From: Amycolatopsis solani
GTDB lineage: Bacteria; Actinomycetota; Actinomycetes; Mycobacteriales; Pseudonocardiaceae
DNA: 64,000 nucleotides
Assembly (NCBI RefSeq): GCF_033441515.1
Contig: NZ_JAWQJT010000001.1
Coordinates: 2,604,001 to 2,668,000, forward strand
Direction: 5' to 3'
Shown: positions 34,717 to 44,425 of the stretch, one piece after another
Layout: every line of letters starts with the position of its first letter
How positions within the stretch are numbered: position 1 is the stretch's first letter
Position numbers and translations under genes: made by a program
The notes under the pieces: model-generated
What the model was told of the DNA's origin: nothing
What the model saw: only the letters and a program-made list of their open reading frames with translations
Database searches by the model: none

Positions 34717-36690
34717 ATGAACCGCCTCGCCAGTGCGACCAGCCCGTACCTGCTCCAGCACGCGGACAACCCGGTCGAGTGGTGGCAGTGGGGTCCGGAC
34801 GCGCTCGCCGAGGCGCGGCGGCGGAACGTGCCCATCCTGCTTTCCGTCGGCTACGCCGCGTGCCACTGGTGCCACGTCATGGCACACGAGTCGTTCGAAG
34901 ACGCCGAAACCGCCGCCGTGATGAACGAGCACTTCGTCAACATCAAGGTCGACCGCGAGGAGCGGCCGGACATCGACGCGGTGTACATGGCCGCGACGCA
35001 GGCGATGACCGGGCAGGGCGGCTGGCCGATGACCTGCTTCCTGACCCCGGACGGCGAGCCGTTCCACTGCGGCACCTACTACCCGCCGTCGCCGCGGCCG
35101 GGCATGCCGTCGTTCCGGCAGCTGCTGGCCGCCGTCGCCGAGGCGTGGGGCGAGCGGCCGGACGAGCTGCTGGAGGGCGCGAAGCAGATCGTCGCGCACC
35201 TCGCCGAGCAGACCGGCCCGCTCCAGGAGTCCGTTGTGGACGAAGCCGTGCTCGACGCCGCGGTGACCAAGCTGGCGCAGGAGGCGGACCCGGTCAACGG
35301 CGGCTTCGGCCGCGCGCCGAAGTTCCCGCCGTCGATGGTGCTCGAGTTCCTGCTGCGCCACCACGAACGGACCGGGTCGGCGGCCGCGCTGTCCCTGGTG
35401 GACAAGACGGCCGAGTCGATGGCCCGCGGCGGGCTGTACGACCAGCTGGCCGGCGGCTTCGCGCGCTACTCCGTGGACGCCGAGTGGCTCGTGCCGCACT
35501 TCGAGAAGATGTTGTACGACAACGCGTTGCTGCTCGGCTTCTACGCGCACCTCTGGCGCCGGACCGGCTCGGCGACGGCGTTGCGGGTGACGACCGGCAC
35601 CGCGGAGTTCCTCTTCGACGGCCTGCGGACGCCGGAGGGCGGCTTCGCGTCTTCGCTGGACGCGGACACCGACGGCGTCGAAGGCCTCACCTACGTCTGG
35701 ACGCCGTCGCAGCTGCGTGAGGTGCTCGGCGACGACGCCGACGCGGCCGCCGAGCTGTTCGGCGTCACCGAAGAGGGGACCTTCGAGCACGGGACGTCGA
35801 CGCTGCGCCTGTTCGGGGAGCTCCCGGAGGCGATCCGGCTCCCCCTGCTGGCGGCGCGGAACCTGCGGCCGCAGCCGGGCCGGGACGACAAGGTGATCGC
35901 GTCCTGGAACGGGCTGGCGATCAAGGCGCTGGCCGAGGCGGGCGTGGCGCTGGACCGTCCACAGTGGATCGAGGGCGCGGTCGAGGCGGCCGGGCTGCTG
36001 CTGCGGGTGCACGTCGTCGACGGGCGCTTGCGGCGCAGTTCGCGTGACGGCGTCGTCGGGGAATCCGCCGGGGTGCTCGAGGACTACGCGTGCGTCGCCG
36101 ACGGGTTCCTGGCCCTGCACCAGGCGACCGGCGAGGCGAAGTGGCTCACCGAAGCGATGCGGCTGCTCGACCTGGCGCTCGCGCACTTCGCGTCCCCGGA
36201 CGTCCCCGGCGCGTACTTCGACACCGCCGACGACGCCGAGGCGCTGGTCCAGCGTCCGGCCGACCCGGGCGACAACGCGAGCCCGGCGGGGGCGTCCGCG
36301 CTGGCCGGGGCGCTGCTGACGGCGTCGGCGCTGGCCGGGCACGCGGATTCCGCGCGGTACCGCGACGCCGCCGAGCAGGCGCTTCGCCGCGTCGGCGTGC
36401 TGGCCGCGCGGGTGCCGCGGTTCGCCGGGCACTGGCTGTCGGTGGCCGAGGCGCTGCAGGCCGGCCCGGTGCAGGTCGCGGTGGTCGGCGCGGACCCGGC
36501 GTTGCGCCTGGCCGCGGCGCGCGGCGTGCACGGCGGCGGCATCGTGCTGGCCGGCGAGCCGGACGCGCCCGGCGTCCCGCTGCTGGCGGACCGCCCCCTG
36601 GTCGACGGGGCCGCGGCGGCCTACGTCTGCCGCGGGTACGTCTGCGACCGGCCGGTCACGTCGGCGGAGGCACTGACCGCTCAGCTCTGA
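34717..36690 (+). CDS. DUF255 thioredoxin-domain protein (YyaL/SPATA20 family)
   Basis: A 657-residue protein. Residues ~1-165 are the DUF255 thioredoxin-like domain with the signature '[18 protein letters not shown]' (Cys49, Cys52) and '[17 protein letters not shown]', '[18 protein letters not shown]'. The rest is an alpha/alpha-barrel of the N-acylglucosamine 2-epimerase type ('[20 protein letters not shown]', '[15 protein letters not shown]', '[17 protein letters not shown]'). The reaction is unknown; a redox role is inferred from CxxC. ATG 34717 is divergent from hen1 across 66 bases and lacks a clear ribosome site. The orthologue in the M. tuberculosis order is Rv1084. Confidence 0.93.
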   Translation: MNRLASATSPYLLQHADNPVEWWQWGPDALAEARRRNVPILLSVGYAACHWCHVMAHESFEDAETAAVMNEHFVNIKVDREERPDIDAVYMAATQAMTGQGGWPMTCFLTPDGEPFHCGTYYPPSPRPGMPSFRQLLAAVAEAWGERPDELLEGAKQIVAHLAEQTGPLQESVVDEAVLDAAVTKLAQEADPVNGGFGRAPKFPPSMVLEFLLRHHERTGSAAALSLVDKTAESMARGGLYDQLAGGFARYSVDAEWLVPHFEKMLYDNALLLGFYAHLWRRTGSATALRVTTGTAEFLFDGLRTPEGGFASSLDADTDGVEGLTYVWTPSQLREVLGDDADAAAELFGVTEEGTFEHGTSTLRLFGELPEAIRLPLLAARNLRPQPGRDDKVIASWNGLAIKALAEAGVALDRPQWIEGAVEAAGLLLRVHVVDGRLRRSSRDGVVGESAGVLEDYACVADGFLALHQATGEAKWLTEAMRLLDLALAHFASPDVPGAYFDTADDAEALVQRPADPGDNASPAGASALAGALLTASALAGHADSARYRDAAEQALRRVGVLAARVPRFAGHWLSVAEALQAGPVQVAVVGADPALRLAAARGVHGGGIVLAGEPDAPGVPLLADRPLVDGAAAAYVCRGYVCDRPVTSAEALTAQL

Positions 36691-36747
36691 TCGCCCTGGG
36701 AGAACGTGCTGGGTATCCCCCTGTAGTCGGCGTAGCGTCAGTAGCGT

Positions 36748-36763
36748 TGTAATCATGTAATCG
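36748..36763. promoter_or_regulatory. 8-base tandem direct repeat upstream of the RHH-type gene
   Basis: TGTAATCA and TGTAATCG stand directly in tandem, 15 bases before ATG 36778, and overlap the -10-like TAATCA. Phased direct repeats are typical half-sites for ribbon-helix-helix dimers, so autoregulation is possible. Confidence 0.4.
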
Positions 36764-36777
36764 CGGAGGTGGCGGAC

Positions 36778-37335
36778 ATGGGACGAGGCTGGCGAGGTAG
36801 CCGGGGCTGGCAGCAGGCCGAAGTGCCTTCGGCGGACGACGCGGCGGCCTGGTTCGGCGGACGCCTGCCCGACGGCTGGTTCACCGGAGCCGCGGAGGTC
36901 ACGGTCGACCGCGAGGAGATCATCGTGGTCGGCGAGCTGCCGGCGTTGAGCGAGGAGCACGCCGACGACGCGGCCCGCGCGGCGGCGGAGGAAGGCCGGA
37001 TCAGCCGGTTCCGCGAAGAGACGCGCGACGAGCGCATCGAGATCGCGCGCCAGGCGGAGCACCGCTACCAGCGCAAGGTGGCGTGGGGCGCCCGTCTCGG
37101 CGGCACGACGGCGCTGTTCACGACGCATTCGGCGCCGGTGATGACCCGGCTGCGGCAGCCGGAACGCCTGGTGCTGGACACGCTGGTGGACGCGGGCGTC
37201 GCGCGTTCGCGGTCGGACGCGCTCGCGTGGGCGGTCCGGCTGGTCGGCGAGCACGCCGACAGCTGGCTGGGTGACCTGCGCGAGGCGATGAGCAAGGTCG
37301 ACGACCTGCGCTCGAAGGGCCCTGACCTGGCGTGA
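36778..37335 (+). CDS. Ribbon-helix-helix-like actinobacterial protein
   Basis: A 185-residue protein from the ATG at 36778 (GGAGG eight bases upstream). Residues 15-55 form a small beta unit ('DGWFTGAAEVTVDREEIIVV'). Residues 57-100 are a charged, probably helical coil ('DDAARAAAEEGRISRFREET'). Residues 121-157 read 'VMTRLRQPERLVLDTLVDAG' then 'VARSRSDALAWAVRLVGEH', a good CopG/MetJ-type ribbon-helix-helix: strand, helix, turn, helix with 'SRSDAL'. It is conserved in actinobacteria as an unnamed protein. A DNA-binding role is inferred from the motif and from the direct repeat in its promoter. Confidence 0.7.
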   Translation: MGRGWRGSRGWQQAEVPSADDAAAWFGGRLPDGWFTGAAEVTVDREEIIVVGELPALSEEHADDAARAAAEEGRISRFREETRDERIEIARQAEHRYQRKVAWGARLGGTTALFTTHSAPVMTRLRQPERLVLDTLVDAGVARSRSDALAWAVRLVGEHADSWLGDLREAMSKVDDLRSKGPDLA

Positions 37336-37392
37336 AGAAGTCCACGTTTAGGGGTCTGCGGCCGTTCTGAACCTGCGGGGCCGACAGGGCTG

Positions 37393-37428
37393 CGGCAGGC
37401 TGACTACCAACGAGTAGGAAGCCTGCCG
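37393..37428. promoter_or_regulatory. Nested inverted repeat upstream of the acyl-CoA oxidase gene
   Basis: Outer arms CGGCAGGCT/AGCCTGCCG enclose inner CTAC...GTAG around CAACGA. It lies 22 bases before GTG 37451. It may be an operator or a leader hairpin; there are no U residues to suggest termination. Confidence 0.35.
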
Positions 37429-37450
37429 TCAGTCCTTTCCGGAGGTAGCC

Positions 37451-39340
37451 GTGGACGTCCCAGAAGTGCCATCGAAGGTGGATCCGGACTCGGTGACCGC
37501 CGTCCTCGACGGTCGCTGGGCCGAGCTGCGCCGCGCGGTGCGGGCGCAGATGGCCGGCACGGAGTTCCGGGACCCGGTCGCCCTCGACACCGAAGCCCAC
37601 CGCGCCCAGGTGCTCGACCAGCTGCGCGCGCTCGCCGAGACCGACCGCCCCGGCCTGGGCTTCGACCCGGCCTACGGCGGCGGTGGCGACGTCGGCGGCT
37701 CGGTGACGTCGTTCGAGATGCTCGGCTACGGCGACCTGTCCCTCATGGTCAAGGCCGGTGTCCAATGGGGACTCTTCGGCGGCGCCGTCCAGCTGCTCGG
37801 CACCGAGCGGCACCACGAGCGGTACCTGCGCTCGATCATGAACCTGGACCTGCTCGGCTGCTTCGCGATGACCGAGCACGGGCACGGCTCCGACGTCCAG
37901 CACCTGCGGACCACGGCGACCTATGGGGACGGTGGGTTCGTCGTGCACACGCCGGACCACATGGCGCAGAAGGAGTACATCGGCAACGCGGCCCGCGACG
38001 GCCGGATGGCGGTGGTGTTCGCGCAGCTGGTCACCGGCGGGGAATCGCGCGGCGTGCACGCGTTCACGGTGCCGATCCGGGGCGAGGACGGGAAACCGCT
38101 GCCCGGGGTGTCCATCGAGGACTGCGGCCCGAAGGCCGGCCTCAACGGCGTCGACAACGGCCGGTTGAGCTTCGACAACGTCCGCGTCCCGCGCGAGGCC
38201 CTGCTGAACCGCTTCGGCGACGTCGACGAGAACGGGACGTACTCGAGCCCGATCGAGAGCGACGGCCGCCGGTTCTTCACCATGCTGGGCACGCTGATCC
38301 GCGGCCGGGTGAGCGTCGGCGGCAGCGCGGGCAGCGCGACGAAACGCGCACTGGCACTGGCGATCCGCTACGGCGAGCACCGCCGCCAGTTCACCACCCC
38401 GGACGGCGACGAGGTCGTCATCCTCGACTACCTCGCCCACCAGCGGAAACTGCTGCCGGCGCTGGCGAAGACGTACGCGCTGCACTTCGCGCAGGAGGAG
38501 CTGGTGTCGAAGCTCCACGACATCGACTCGTCGGCGCCCGAGGAGGAGCAGCGCGAACTGGAGTCGCGCGCGGCGGGCATGAAGGCCCTCAACACCTGGC
38601 ACGCGACGGCCACGATCCAGGCGGCGCGCGAGGCTTGCGGCGGCTCGGGCTACCTGGCGGAGAACCTGCTGCCCGGGCTGAAGGCCGACACCGACGTCTT
38701 CACGACGTTCGAGGGCGACAACACGGTGCTGCTGCAGCTGGTCGCGAAGGGGCTCCTGACCAGCTACAAGGAGGACTTCCAGGACCTTTCGCCGCTGGCG
38801 ACCGCGCGGTTCTTCACCGACCAGGTGGTGAGCGCGATCCTGGAACGGACTTCCGTGCGCAAGGCGCTCGAGTCGCTCACCGAGGGCTCCGACGCGGATG
38901 TGTTCTTCCGCCGCGAGTGGCAGCTCCGGCTGTTCGAGGACCGCGAGGAGCACGTCGTGGAGGGCGTGGCGAAACGCCTGCGCAAGGCGGCTTCGGACCC
39001 GTTCGGCGTGTTCAACTCGGCGCAGGACCACGTGCTGCGCGCCGGCCGCGTCCACGTCGAGCGGCTGGTCCTGTCGGCGTTCGTGGCGGCGATCGAGCGC
39101 TGCGAAGACCCGGATGCCCGCACGCTGCTGGAGCGCGTCTGCGACCTGTACGCGCTGTCGGCGATCGAAGAGGACCTGGCCTGGTTCCTGGGCCACGGCC
39201 GCCTGACGGCGTCACGTGGAAAGGCCGTCACCGCGGCGGTGAACGGCCTGTGCGCCCAGCTGCGCCCGCACGCGCGGACGCTGGTGGACGCGTTCGCCAT
39301 CCCGGACCAGTTCCTGGCGGCGCCGATGCTGAAGTCCTGA
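37451..39340 (+). CDS. Acyl-CoA dehydrogenase/oxidase family protein (ACOX-like)
   Basis: A 629-residue flavoprotein, longer than ordinary acyl-CoA dehydrogenases (~380-400) and with the acyl-CoA oxidase layout. 'CFAMTEHGHGSDVQHLRTTA' is the flavin-binding loop, 'GLNGVDNGRLSFDNVRVPRE' the middle strand domain, and 'ACGGSGYLAENLLPGLKADT' with 'TTFEGDNTVLLQLVAKGLL' places the catalytic base at Glu421. A second helical domain fills ~450-629. The likely reaction is alpha,beta-desaturation of a fatty acyl-CoA. GTG 37451 has GGAGG upstream. A strong bidirectional terminator follows, and no other beta-oxidation gene adjoins it. Confidence 0.9.
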   Translation: MDVPEVPSKVDPDSVTAVLDGRWAELRRAVRAQMAGTEFRDPVALDTEAHRAQVLDQLRALAETDRPGLGFDPAYGGGGDVGGSVTSFEMLGYGDLSLMVKAGVQWGLFGGAVQLLGTERHHERYLRSIMNLDLLGCFAMTEHGHGSDVQHLRTTATYGDGGFVVHTPDHMAQKEYIGNAARDGRMAVVFAQLVTGGESRGVHAFTVPIRGEDGKPLPGVSIEDCGPKAGLNGVDNGRLSFDNVRVPREALLNRFGDVDENGTYSSPIESDGRRFFTMLGTLIRGRVSVGGSAGSATKRALALAIRYGEHRRQFTTPDGDEVVILDYLAHQRKLLPALAKTYALHFAQEELVSKLHDIDSSAPEEEQRELESRAAGMKALNTWHATATIQAAREACGGSGYLAENLLPGLKADTDVFTTFEGDNTVLLQLVAKGLLTSYKEDFQDLSPLATARFFTDQVVSAILERTSVRKALESLTEGSDADVFFRREWQLRLFEDREEHVVEGVAKRLRKAASDPFGVFNSAQDHVLRAGRVHVERLVLSAFVAAIERCEDPDARTLLERVCDLYALSAIEEDLAWFLGHGRLTASRGKAVTAAVNGLCAQLRPHARTLVDAFAIPDQFLAAPMLKS

Positions 39341-39347
39341 GTCGAGA

Positions 39348-39390
39348 CCGCGAGGGGTGGCCGGGGTCGGGGCCCGGCCACCCCTCGCGG
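39348..39390. terminator. Bidirectional terminator between convergent genes
   Basis: A perfect 18-bp stem (CCGCGAGGGGTGGCCGGG and complement) with a seven-base loop lies between the stops at 39340 and 39396. Confidence 0.88.
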
Positions 39391-39395
39391 CGGCT

Positions 39396-40208
39396 TTACC
39401 GGCGGTGCTTGCCTTCGTCGTCGGTGACTTCGAACTGCTCCTTGCGGACCTTGCCGGAGACGGTCTGGTCCTCGGTGACCGACTCGGTCCGCAGCCGCGC
39501 CCGCTCGACCGGCACCGTTTCCTTGCGCACCACGGGTTTCTCGGCGTGCAGGACGACGTCCTGCTCGGCTTCGCCGATCTCGGCCTCGCCGCCGGTCCCG
39601 GTGATCGGCTCGCGTTCGATGCGCACCTCTTCGTGCCGCACCGGGACGGTGACCTGCTGCTCCTCGGTGACGACGTACTTCCGCAGCCGGACGTGCCCGG
39701 TTTCGACCTGCTCGGTCCCGACGTCCAGCCGTTCCTCGGAGCGGGTCATGCTGCCCTTGGCGTCCATCCCGGACTTGCCCTTGGCCTGCTGCCGCTCGCC
39801 GGTACGACCGCTGTCGCCAGTACGACCACCGCCGGTGCGGCCGTCGCCCGTACGGCCGTCGCCCGCGGGCATCCGGCCGTCGGGTGACGTGCGGGGCACG
39901 GGCAGGCCGTAGTGGCGGTACAGCTGGGCGCTTTCCTCAGGGGAGAGGTGCCCGTCGGCGTCGATGCGCGGCGCGTCGGAAACGCTGTCCTTGTCGACCC
40001 GGACGTGGACGCCGTCCCGGTCGGTGTGCGCCCCGGAGAGCGGCACGAAGCTTTCCTTGGTGCCGAACAGCCCGGTCTTGACGGTGATCCATTCCGGCTG
40101 GTGCGTCGCGTCGGCGAGGTAGACCGTGCCGACCTTCCCGAGCTTGTTGCCGTTCGGGTCGACCACGGCACTGTCGATGAGCTCCCGGGGTTCCATGGTC
40201 TTGGCCAT
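39396..40208 (-). CDS. PRC-barrel and DUF2382 (YsnF/AvaK) stress-type protein
   Basis: A 270-residue protein. Residues ~8-80 are a PRC barrel ('DSAVVDPNGNKLGKVGTVYL', 'KESFVPLSGA'). A Gly/Thr/Arg repeat linker 'GDGRTGDGRTGGGRTGDSGR' follows. The C-terminal ~115 residues are DUF2382 ('RSEERLDVGTEQVETGHVRL', 'EVRIEREPI', 'RKETVPVERARL'). The combination is common in actinobacteria and deinococci and is linked to general stress. ATG 40208 has AAAGGAG upstream. The 299-base gap to the divergent AhpD-like gene holds both promoters; I see no further gene or clear motif in it. Confidence 0.9.
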   Translation of the reverse strand: MAKTMEPRELIDSAVVDPNGNKLGKVGTVYLADATHQPEWITVKTGLFGTKESFVPLSGAHTDRDGVHVRVDKDSVSDAPRIDADGHLSPEESAQLYRHYGLPVPRTSPDGRMPAGDGRTGDGRTGGGRTGDSGRTGERQQAKGKSGMDAKGSMTRSEERLDVGTEQVETGHVRLRKYVVTEEQQVTVPVRHEEVRIEREPITGTGGEAEIGEAEQDVVLHAEKPVVRKETVPVERARLRTESVTEDQTVSGKVRKEQFEVTDDEGKHRR

Positions 40209-40507
40209 CGCGGTGCGGCTCCTTTCGCGCGTTGCGTCCTTGGTGAAGCCACCGTCGGCCGCGCCGCCGGGCCCGGCAACCGGCGTGGTGTCCCCGTGGG
40301 TGACCCCCGAAGGTGATCGTTTGAAGGCGCGCCGGCTGGCCAGGTCCGTGGGTGCGCCGCAGGTCGGGAGGGCTGTCCCCGGCGTGATCGAGCCGGTGCG
40401 GAATGGCGCGAAGGTGTGGATGTGACCGCCGACACTTTCCGGTGCTGTCACAACCCCGCCGCCGCGCTCGTCATGGCGGTGAAACCGGAAGACGAAAGGG
40501 AAGAACG

Positions 40508-40981
40508 ATGGAAGCGCGGCTCAACATGTTCGAGAACGAGATCACCACCAAGTTCGTCAAGCGCCTGATCGCGGCGTCCCACCCGATCGCGGAGTCCTCG
40601 CTGCCGACCGCGACCCAGGAGCTCGTGAAGATCCGGGCGAGCCAGATCAACGGCTGCGGGATGTGCCTCGACATGCACACGAAGGACGCGGCGGCGAACG
40701 GCGAGACGGCGGTCCGCCTGGCGATGGTGGCGGCCTGGCGGGAAGCGGTGGTGTTCACCGAGGCCGAGCGGGCGGCGCTGGCGCTGACCGAGGAGGGGAC
40801 CCGCCTGGCGGACGCGCACACCGGCGTCAGCGACGCGACGTGGTCGGAGGTCCGCAAGCACTTCGACGACGAGCAGATCGGCGCGCTGATCTCCCTGGTG
40901 GCGATGATCAACGCGTGGAACCGGCTGAACGTCATCGTGCAGAACCCCGCGGGCGAGTACCAGCCGGGCATGTTCGGCTGA
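40508..40981 (+). CDS. Carboxymuconolactone decarboxylase/AhpD-like protein
   Basis: A 157-residue helical protein with the peroxidatic motif 'NGCGMCLDMHTKDA' (Cys50, Cys53, His57), the AhpD core. 'TQELVKIRASQI' precedes it, with the proton-relay Glu as part of 'QELVKIR'. 'WREAVVFTEAERAALALTE' and 'ALISLVAMINAWNRLNV' are typical of the single-domain group. The ATG at 40508 is preceded by GAAAGGGAAG. The family reduces peroxides with thiol partners, and the presence of both cysteines suggests redox activity rather than decarboxylation. The neighbouring stress-type protein fits that reading. Confidence 0.9.
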   Translation: MEARLNMFENEITTKFVKRLIAASHPIAESSLPTATQELVKIRASQINGCGMCLDMHTKDAAANGETAVRLAMVAAWREAVVFTEAERAALALTEEGTRLADAHTGVSDATWSEVRKHFDDEQIGALISLVAMINAWNRLNVIVQNPAGEYQPGMFG

Positions 40982-41030
40982 GCCTCTCCGGCTGCGCGAC
41001 AATGACGAGCCACGGGGAGGTGGTGTCGTC

Positions 41031-43668
41031 GTGCCGAGACGGGAACGACCGCTTGAGCGGACCGAGGACGAGTTGTCCCGCTTCGCGGCCGATCTGCGGG
41101 CGTTGCGCGCACAGGTGGGCACACCGTCCTATCGGGAGCTGGGGCGGCGGGCGCACTACTCGTCCAGCACGCTGTCCGACGCCGCGGGTGGCCGGAAACT
41201 CCCGACGTTGCCGGTCACCCTCGCCTACGTCCGCGCGTGCGGCGGCGACGTCGAGGTCTGGGCCCGCCGCTGGCGCGAGCTGGCCGCGGAACTGCCGGAC
41301 GGAACCGAACCGGACGCCGGCTCGCCGTATGCCGGGCTGGCCGCGTTCCAGACCGCGGATGCCGACCGCTTCTTCGGCCGTGACCGGCTGGTCGAGGACC
41401 TACTCGACCGCCTGTCACGCCGGCCGCTGGTGGCGGTGTTCGGTCCCTCGGGAGCCGGCAAGTCGTCACTCCTGCGGGCGGGTCTCATCCCGCGGCTGAC
41501 CGGCGAGCACGTGGTGTTCACGCCGGGCGCGCATCCCCTGAAGACGTACGAAGAACACGTGGCCGGGCACCCGCCGGCCGATCTGGTCGTCGTGGTCGAC
41601 CAGTTCGAAGAGTGCTTCACCCTGTGCGCCGATCCCGCCGAGCGGGACGCTTTCCTCTCGGCGCTGGTGCGCTCGGCCACCGGCCGCACCCGCGTCGTGC
41701 TCGGGGTCAGAGCCGACTTCTACGAGCACTGCGCGTTCCACGAGAAGCTGGCCGAGGCGGTGACCGACGCGCAGGTCCTCCTCGGCCCGATGCACGCCGA
41801 CGAACTCCGGGAAGCGATCGTCCGCCCGGCCGCCGCCGTCGGCTGCGTGGTCGACACGGCGCTCGTCACCCGGCTGGTCGCGGAAACCGCGGGCCAGCCC
41901 GCCGCGTTGCCGTTGCTGTCGCACGCGTTGCTGGAAACCTGGCGCCGCCGCAGCGGCATGCGGCTCACGCTCGAAGGCTACGAGCGTACCGGCGGCATCG
42001 AGCACGCGCTGGCCCGCACGGCGGAAGAGACGTACGAAAGCCTTACCGGCGCGCAACAGGAGACGGTGCGGCACCTGTGCCGCCGGCTGGCCACGGCGGA
42101 AATCGGTGCCCCCGCGGTGAAACGACGGGTCGCCCGCGACGAGCTGGGCGACGACGCCACCGAAGTACTGGACCAGCTGGCGGCGGCGCGCTTGGTGAGC
42201 CTCGACCGGGACAGCGTCGAGCTCGCGCACGAAGCGCTGCTCCGGCACTGGCCCCGGTTGCGCGACTGGCTCGCCGAGGACAGCGAAGGCCTGCAGCTCC
42301 ACCGCCGGCTGACGCGCGCCGCCGTCGACTGGGTGGCCTTCGACCGCGACCCGGGGATCCTCTACCGCGGCGCGCGCCTCGACGACGCCCTGGCGTGGCG
42401 CGCGGAGAACGACGCCACGCTGAACGCCGTCGAGCGCGAGTTCCTGGACGCCGCGACCGAGCTCCGCGACCAGGAACGGACGCTCGACCGGCGGCGCGCG
42501 AGCCGACGTCGTCTGGTGACGACGGTCCTCGTCGCGCTGGTCGTGCTGGCCGCGGCCGCCACCGCGTACGGCGTGTCCGCCCGGCAGCAGGCGGCGGAGC
42601 AGGCCGCACTGGCGACGTCGCAACGGATGGTCTCGCAAGGGCGGGGCTTCCTCATCACGGATTCCACCGAGGCCGCGCGGCTGGCACTGGCCGCGTACCG
42701 GATCGCCCCGACCGACGATGCCCGCGACCTGGTGCTGAGCGCCGCGGCGGGCTCCGACCGCACCGATTTCGCCGGCGCCGTCGGCACGGTCGGCGACGTC
42801 ACGCTCAGCACCGACGGCCGCCTGATCGCGTTCGGCGGAGCCAAGGCCGTGCAGCTGTGGGACCTGCCCCACTACCGCAAGCTGGCCACGATCCCGGGCG
42901 CCCTCGGCACACTGACTCTCAGCGAAGACGGCCGCTGGCTCACGGTGTCGCGGCCGCAGCGGACCGTCGAGCTGTACGACCTGGACGACCCGACCGCCCC
43001 AGCACTGGCGGCGACCTTCCCAGCCGCCGAAACGGCCCGCATCGACCCGACCGGAACCGTCCTGGCCACCCGCGCCCCCGGCCAGCCCACCCGCCTCCTG
43101 TCCATCGACCACGGCGTGGCCCCCCCGCGAGTTCGCGGCCCTGCCCCCGACGGAATTCGTCAGCTTCAGCGCCTCGGGCCGAACGGTGTTCATCGGCCAG
43201 CAAGAGGGCCCGACGGCCTCGATCCACGTGTGGGAGTACGACACGACGGGCGCCCGCCACCTCACGAAGTGGACGGGAATCGGTACCGTGGTCTTCGGTT
43301 CGGCCCACGGCTTGACGGTCACTTTGGACACCTACGGCGACGAGCAGCTTCGCTTGTGGGACACGACGAACCTCCTCGAACCCCGCGAGCTGCCGCCACT
43401 CCCGTTGCCCCCGAGCGGCTTCCAGCAGGCGGTGTTCGACGCGGAGGCCCGCACGCTGGCGGTGACGGACCGCAGCGCGACGATCCGGGTGATCGACGTG
43501 AGCGACCCGCGAAACCCGCGGTTGGAGGCGTCGTTGGCGGGGCACACGGCCCCGATCAAGGCGATGACGTTCCTGCCGGGCCGCCGGTTGTTGAGCGCGG
43601 GGTTGGACGCGACGGCGCGGCCTTGGGAGTTGAACTTCGAGGAGGTGTCGTCCCACGTGCGCCGATGA
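41031..43668 (+). CDS. HTH-nSTAND NTPase with WD40-like C-terminus, frameshifted at a C7 tract
   Basis: The domains in order are an Xre-like helix-turn-helix (~10-80, 'SYRELGRRAHYSSSTLSD'), an nSTAND NTPase ('SPYAGLAAFQTADADRFFGR', Walker A GPSGAGKSS at 138-146, Walker B 'LVVVVDQFEE' with Asp190), an arm region, one membrane helix (~494-514, 'LVTTVLVALVVLAAAATAYG') and beta-propeller-like repeats ('KAVQLWDLPHYRKLATIPGA'). The opening frame is lost at seven C (43120-43126): it continues to 43787 as Arg/Gly/Pro nonsense. With one C fewer, translation rejoins the frame 'PREFAALPPTEFVSFSASGR' and then 'HVWEYDTTGARH' to a stop at 43668, giving ~878 residues. Sequencing error, recent inactivation or phase variation all remain possible. 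The family acts in signalling and conflict systems. Confidence 0.85.
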
Positions 43669-43671
43669 CGG

Positions 43672-44346
43672 CTAGGCGTACATGGCCAGCCAGATCGCGA
43701 TGTAGTGCGAAACCGCCGCCAGCACCGTGCAGGCGTGGAAGTACTCGTGGTACCCGAACGTCTCCGGCCAGTGGTTCGGCCACTTGAACCCGTAGAACGC
43801 CGCCCCCAGCGTGTAGAACAAACCGCCCACGCACAGCAGGACCAAAGCCGCCACTCCGGCGTGGGACAGCAGCTCCGGGAAGACGAACACCGCGACCCAG
43901 CCCAGTGCGATGTAGATCGGCACCCCGAGCCAGCGCGGTGCGTGCGGCCACAGCATCTTCAGCGCGACACCCAGCACCGCGCCGCCCCAGACGATCGACA
44001 GGATCACGTAGCCCGTGGGCTTGGGCATCGCCAGCAGGGTGAACGGGGTGTACGTGCCCGCGATGAACAGGAAGATCATCGAGTGGTCCGCGCGCTTCAT
44101 CCACTTGTACGCGCGGGGGCTCCACAAACGACGGTGGTACAGCGCGCTCACGCCGAACAGGCCGAGCACCGTCAGGCCGTAGACCGACGTCGCCAGTGCC
44201 GCTATCGGGGACACCGTGGACGCCGCCAGGCTGACCAGCGCCGCCGCCGCGGCGAGGGCGCCGAAGAACGTCCAGAAGTGGATGTGGCCGCGCAGGCGCG
44301 GTCGGAGGTCCACCACTGGCTCGCGCGGTTCCGTCGTCAGGCTCAC
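43672..44346 (-). CDS. Hemolysin III (YqfA/PAQR-type) family membrane protein
   Basis: A 224-residue seven-helix protein. Conserved metal-site histidines are visible: 'SALYHRRLWSPRAYKWMKRA' with 'DHSMIFLFIAGTYTPF', and 'FGYHEYFHACTVLAAVSHY' near the C-terminus. The family is related to adiponectin receptors and in bacteria is linked to membrane fluidity. The start is GTG 44346. The order hemolysin III next to the prenyl synthase matches Rv1085c-Rv1086. It is convergent with the nSTAND gene, with only a few bases between the rejoined nSTAND stop and its own stop. Confidence 0.92.
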   Translation of the reverse strand: MSLTTEPREPVVDLRPRLRGHIHFWTFFGALAAAAALVSLAASTVSPIAALATSVYGLTVLGLFGVSALYHRRLWSPRAYKWMKRADHSMIFLFIAGTYTPFTLLAMPKPTGYVILSIVWGGAVLGVALKMLWPHAPRWLGVPIYIALGWVAVFVFPELLSHAGVAALVLLCVGGLFYTLGAAFYGFKWPNHWPETFGYHEYFHACTVLAAVSHYIAIWLAMYA

Positions 44347-44411
44347 CCTTCCAGGTTACGGGACCGTAAGTTCTCCAGCAGTGCTCAGTCACGCGCCTCA
44401 CACCGAGTGCG

Positions 44412-44417
44412 TAGGCT
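44412..44417 (+). promoter_or_regulatory. -10 element of the prenyl synthase gene
   Basis: TAGGCT, identical to the -10 hexamer of cbs, lies eight bases before GTG 44426 with no ribosome site, which suggests a leaderless message. Confidence 0.4.
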
Positions 44418-44425
44418 GCTTCGAC

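Noticed and set aside
34651..37254. Upstream extension of the hen1 frame over the DUF255 gene
   Set aside because: The extension is antisense shadow. Hen1 similarity begins at '[10 protein letters not shown]', next to GTG 34650.
43669..43787. The 918-residue version of the nSTAND protein ending at 43787
   Set aside because: After the C7 tract this frame is Arg/Gly/Pro nonsense and runs into the antisense of hemolysin III; the other frame has propeller sequence and stops at 43668.
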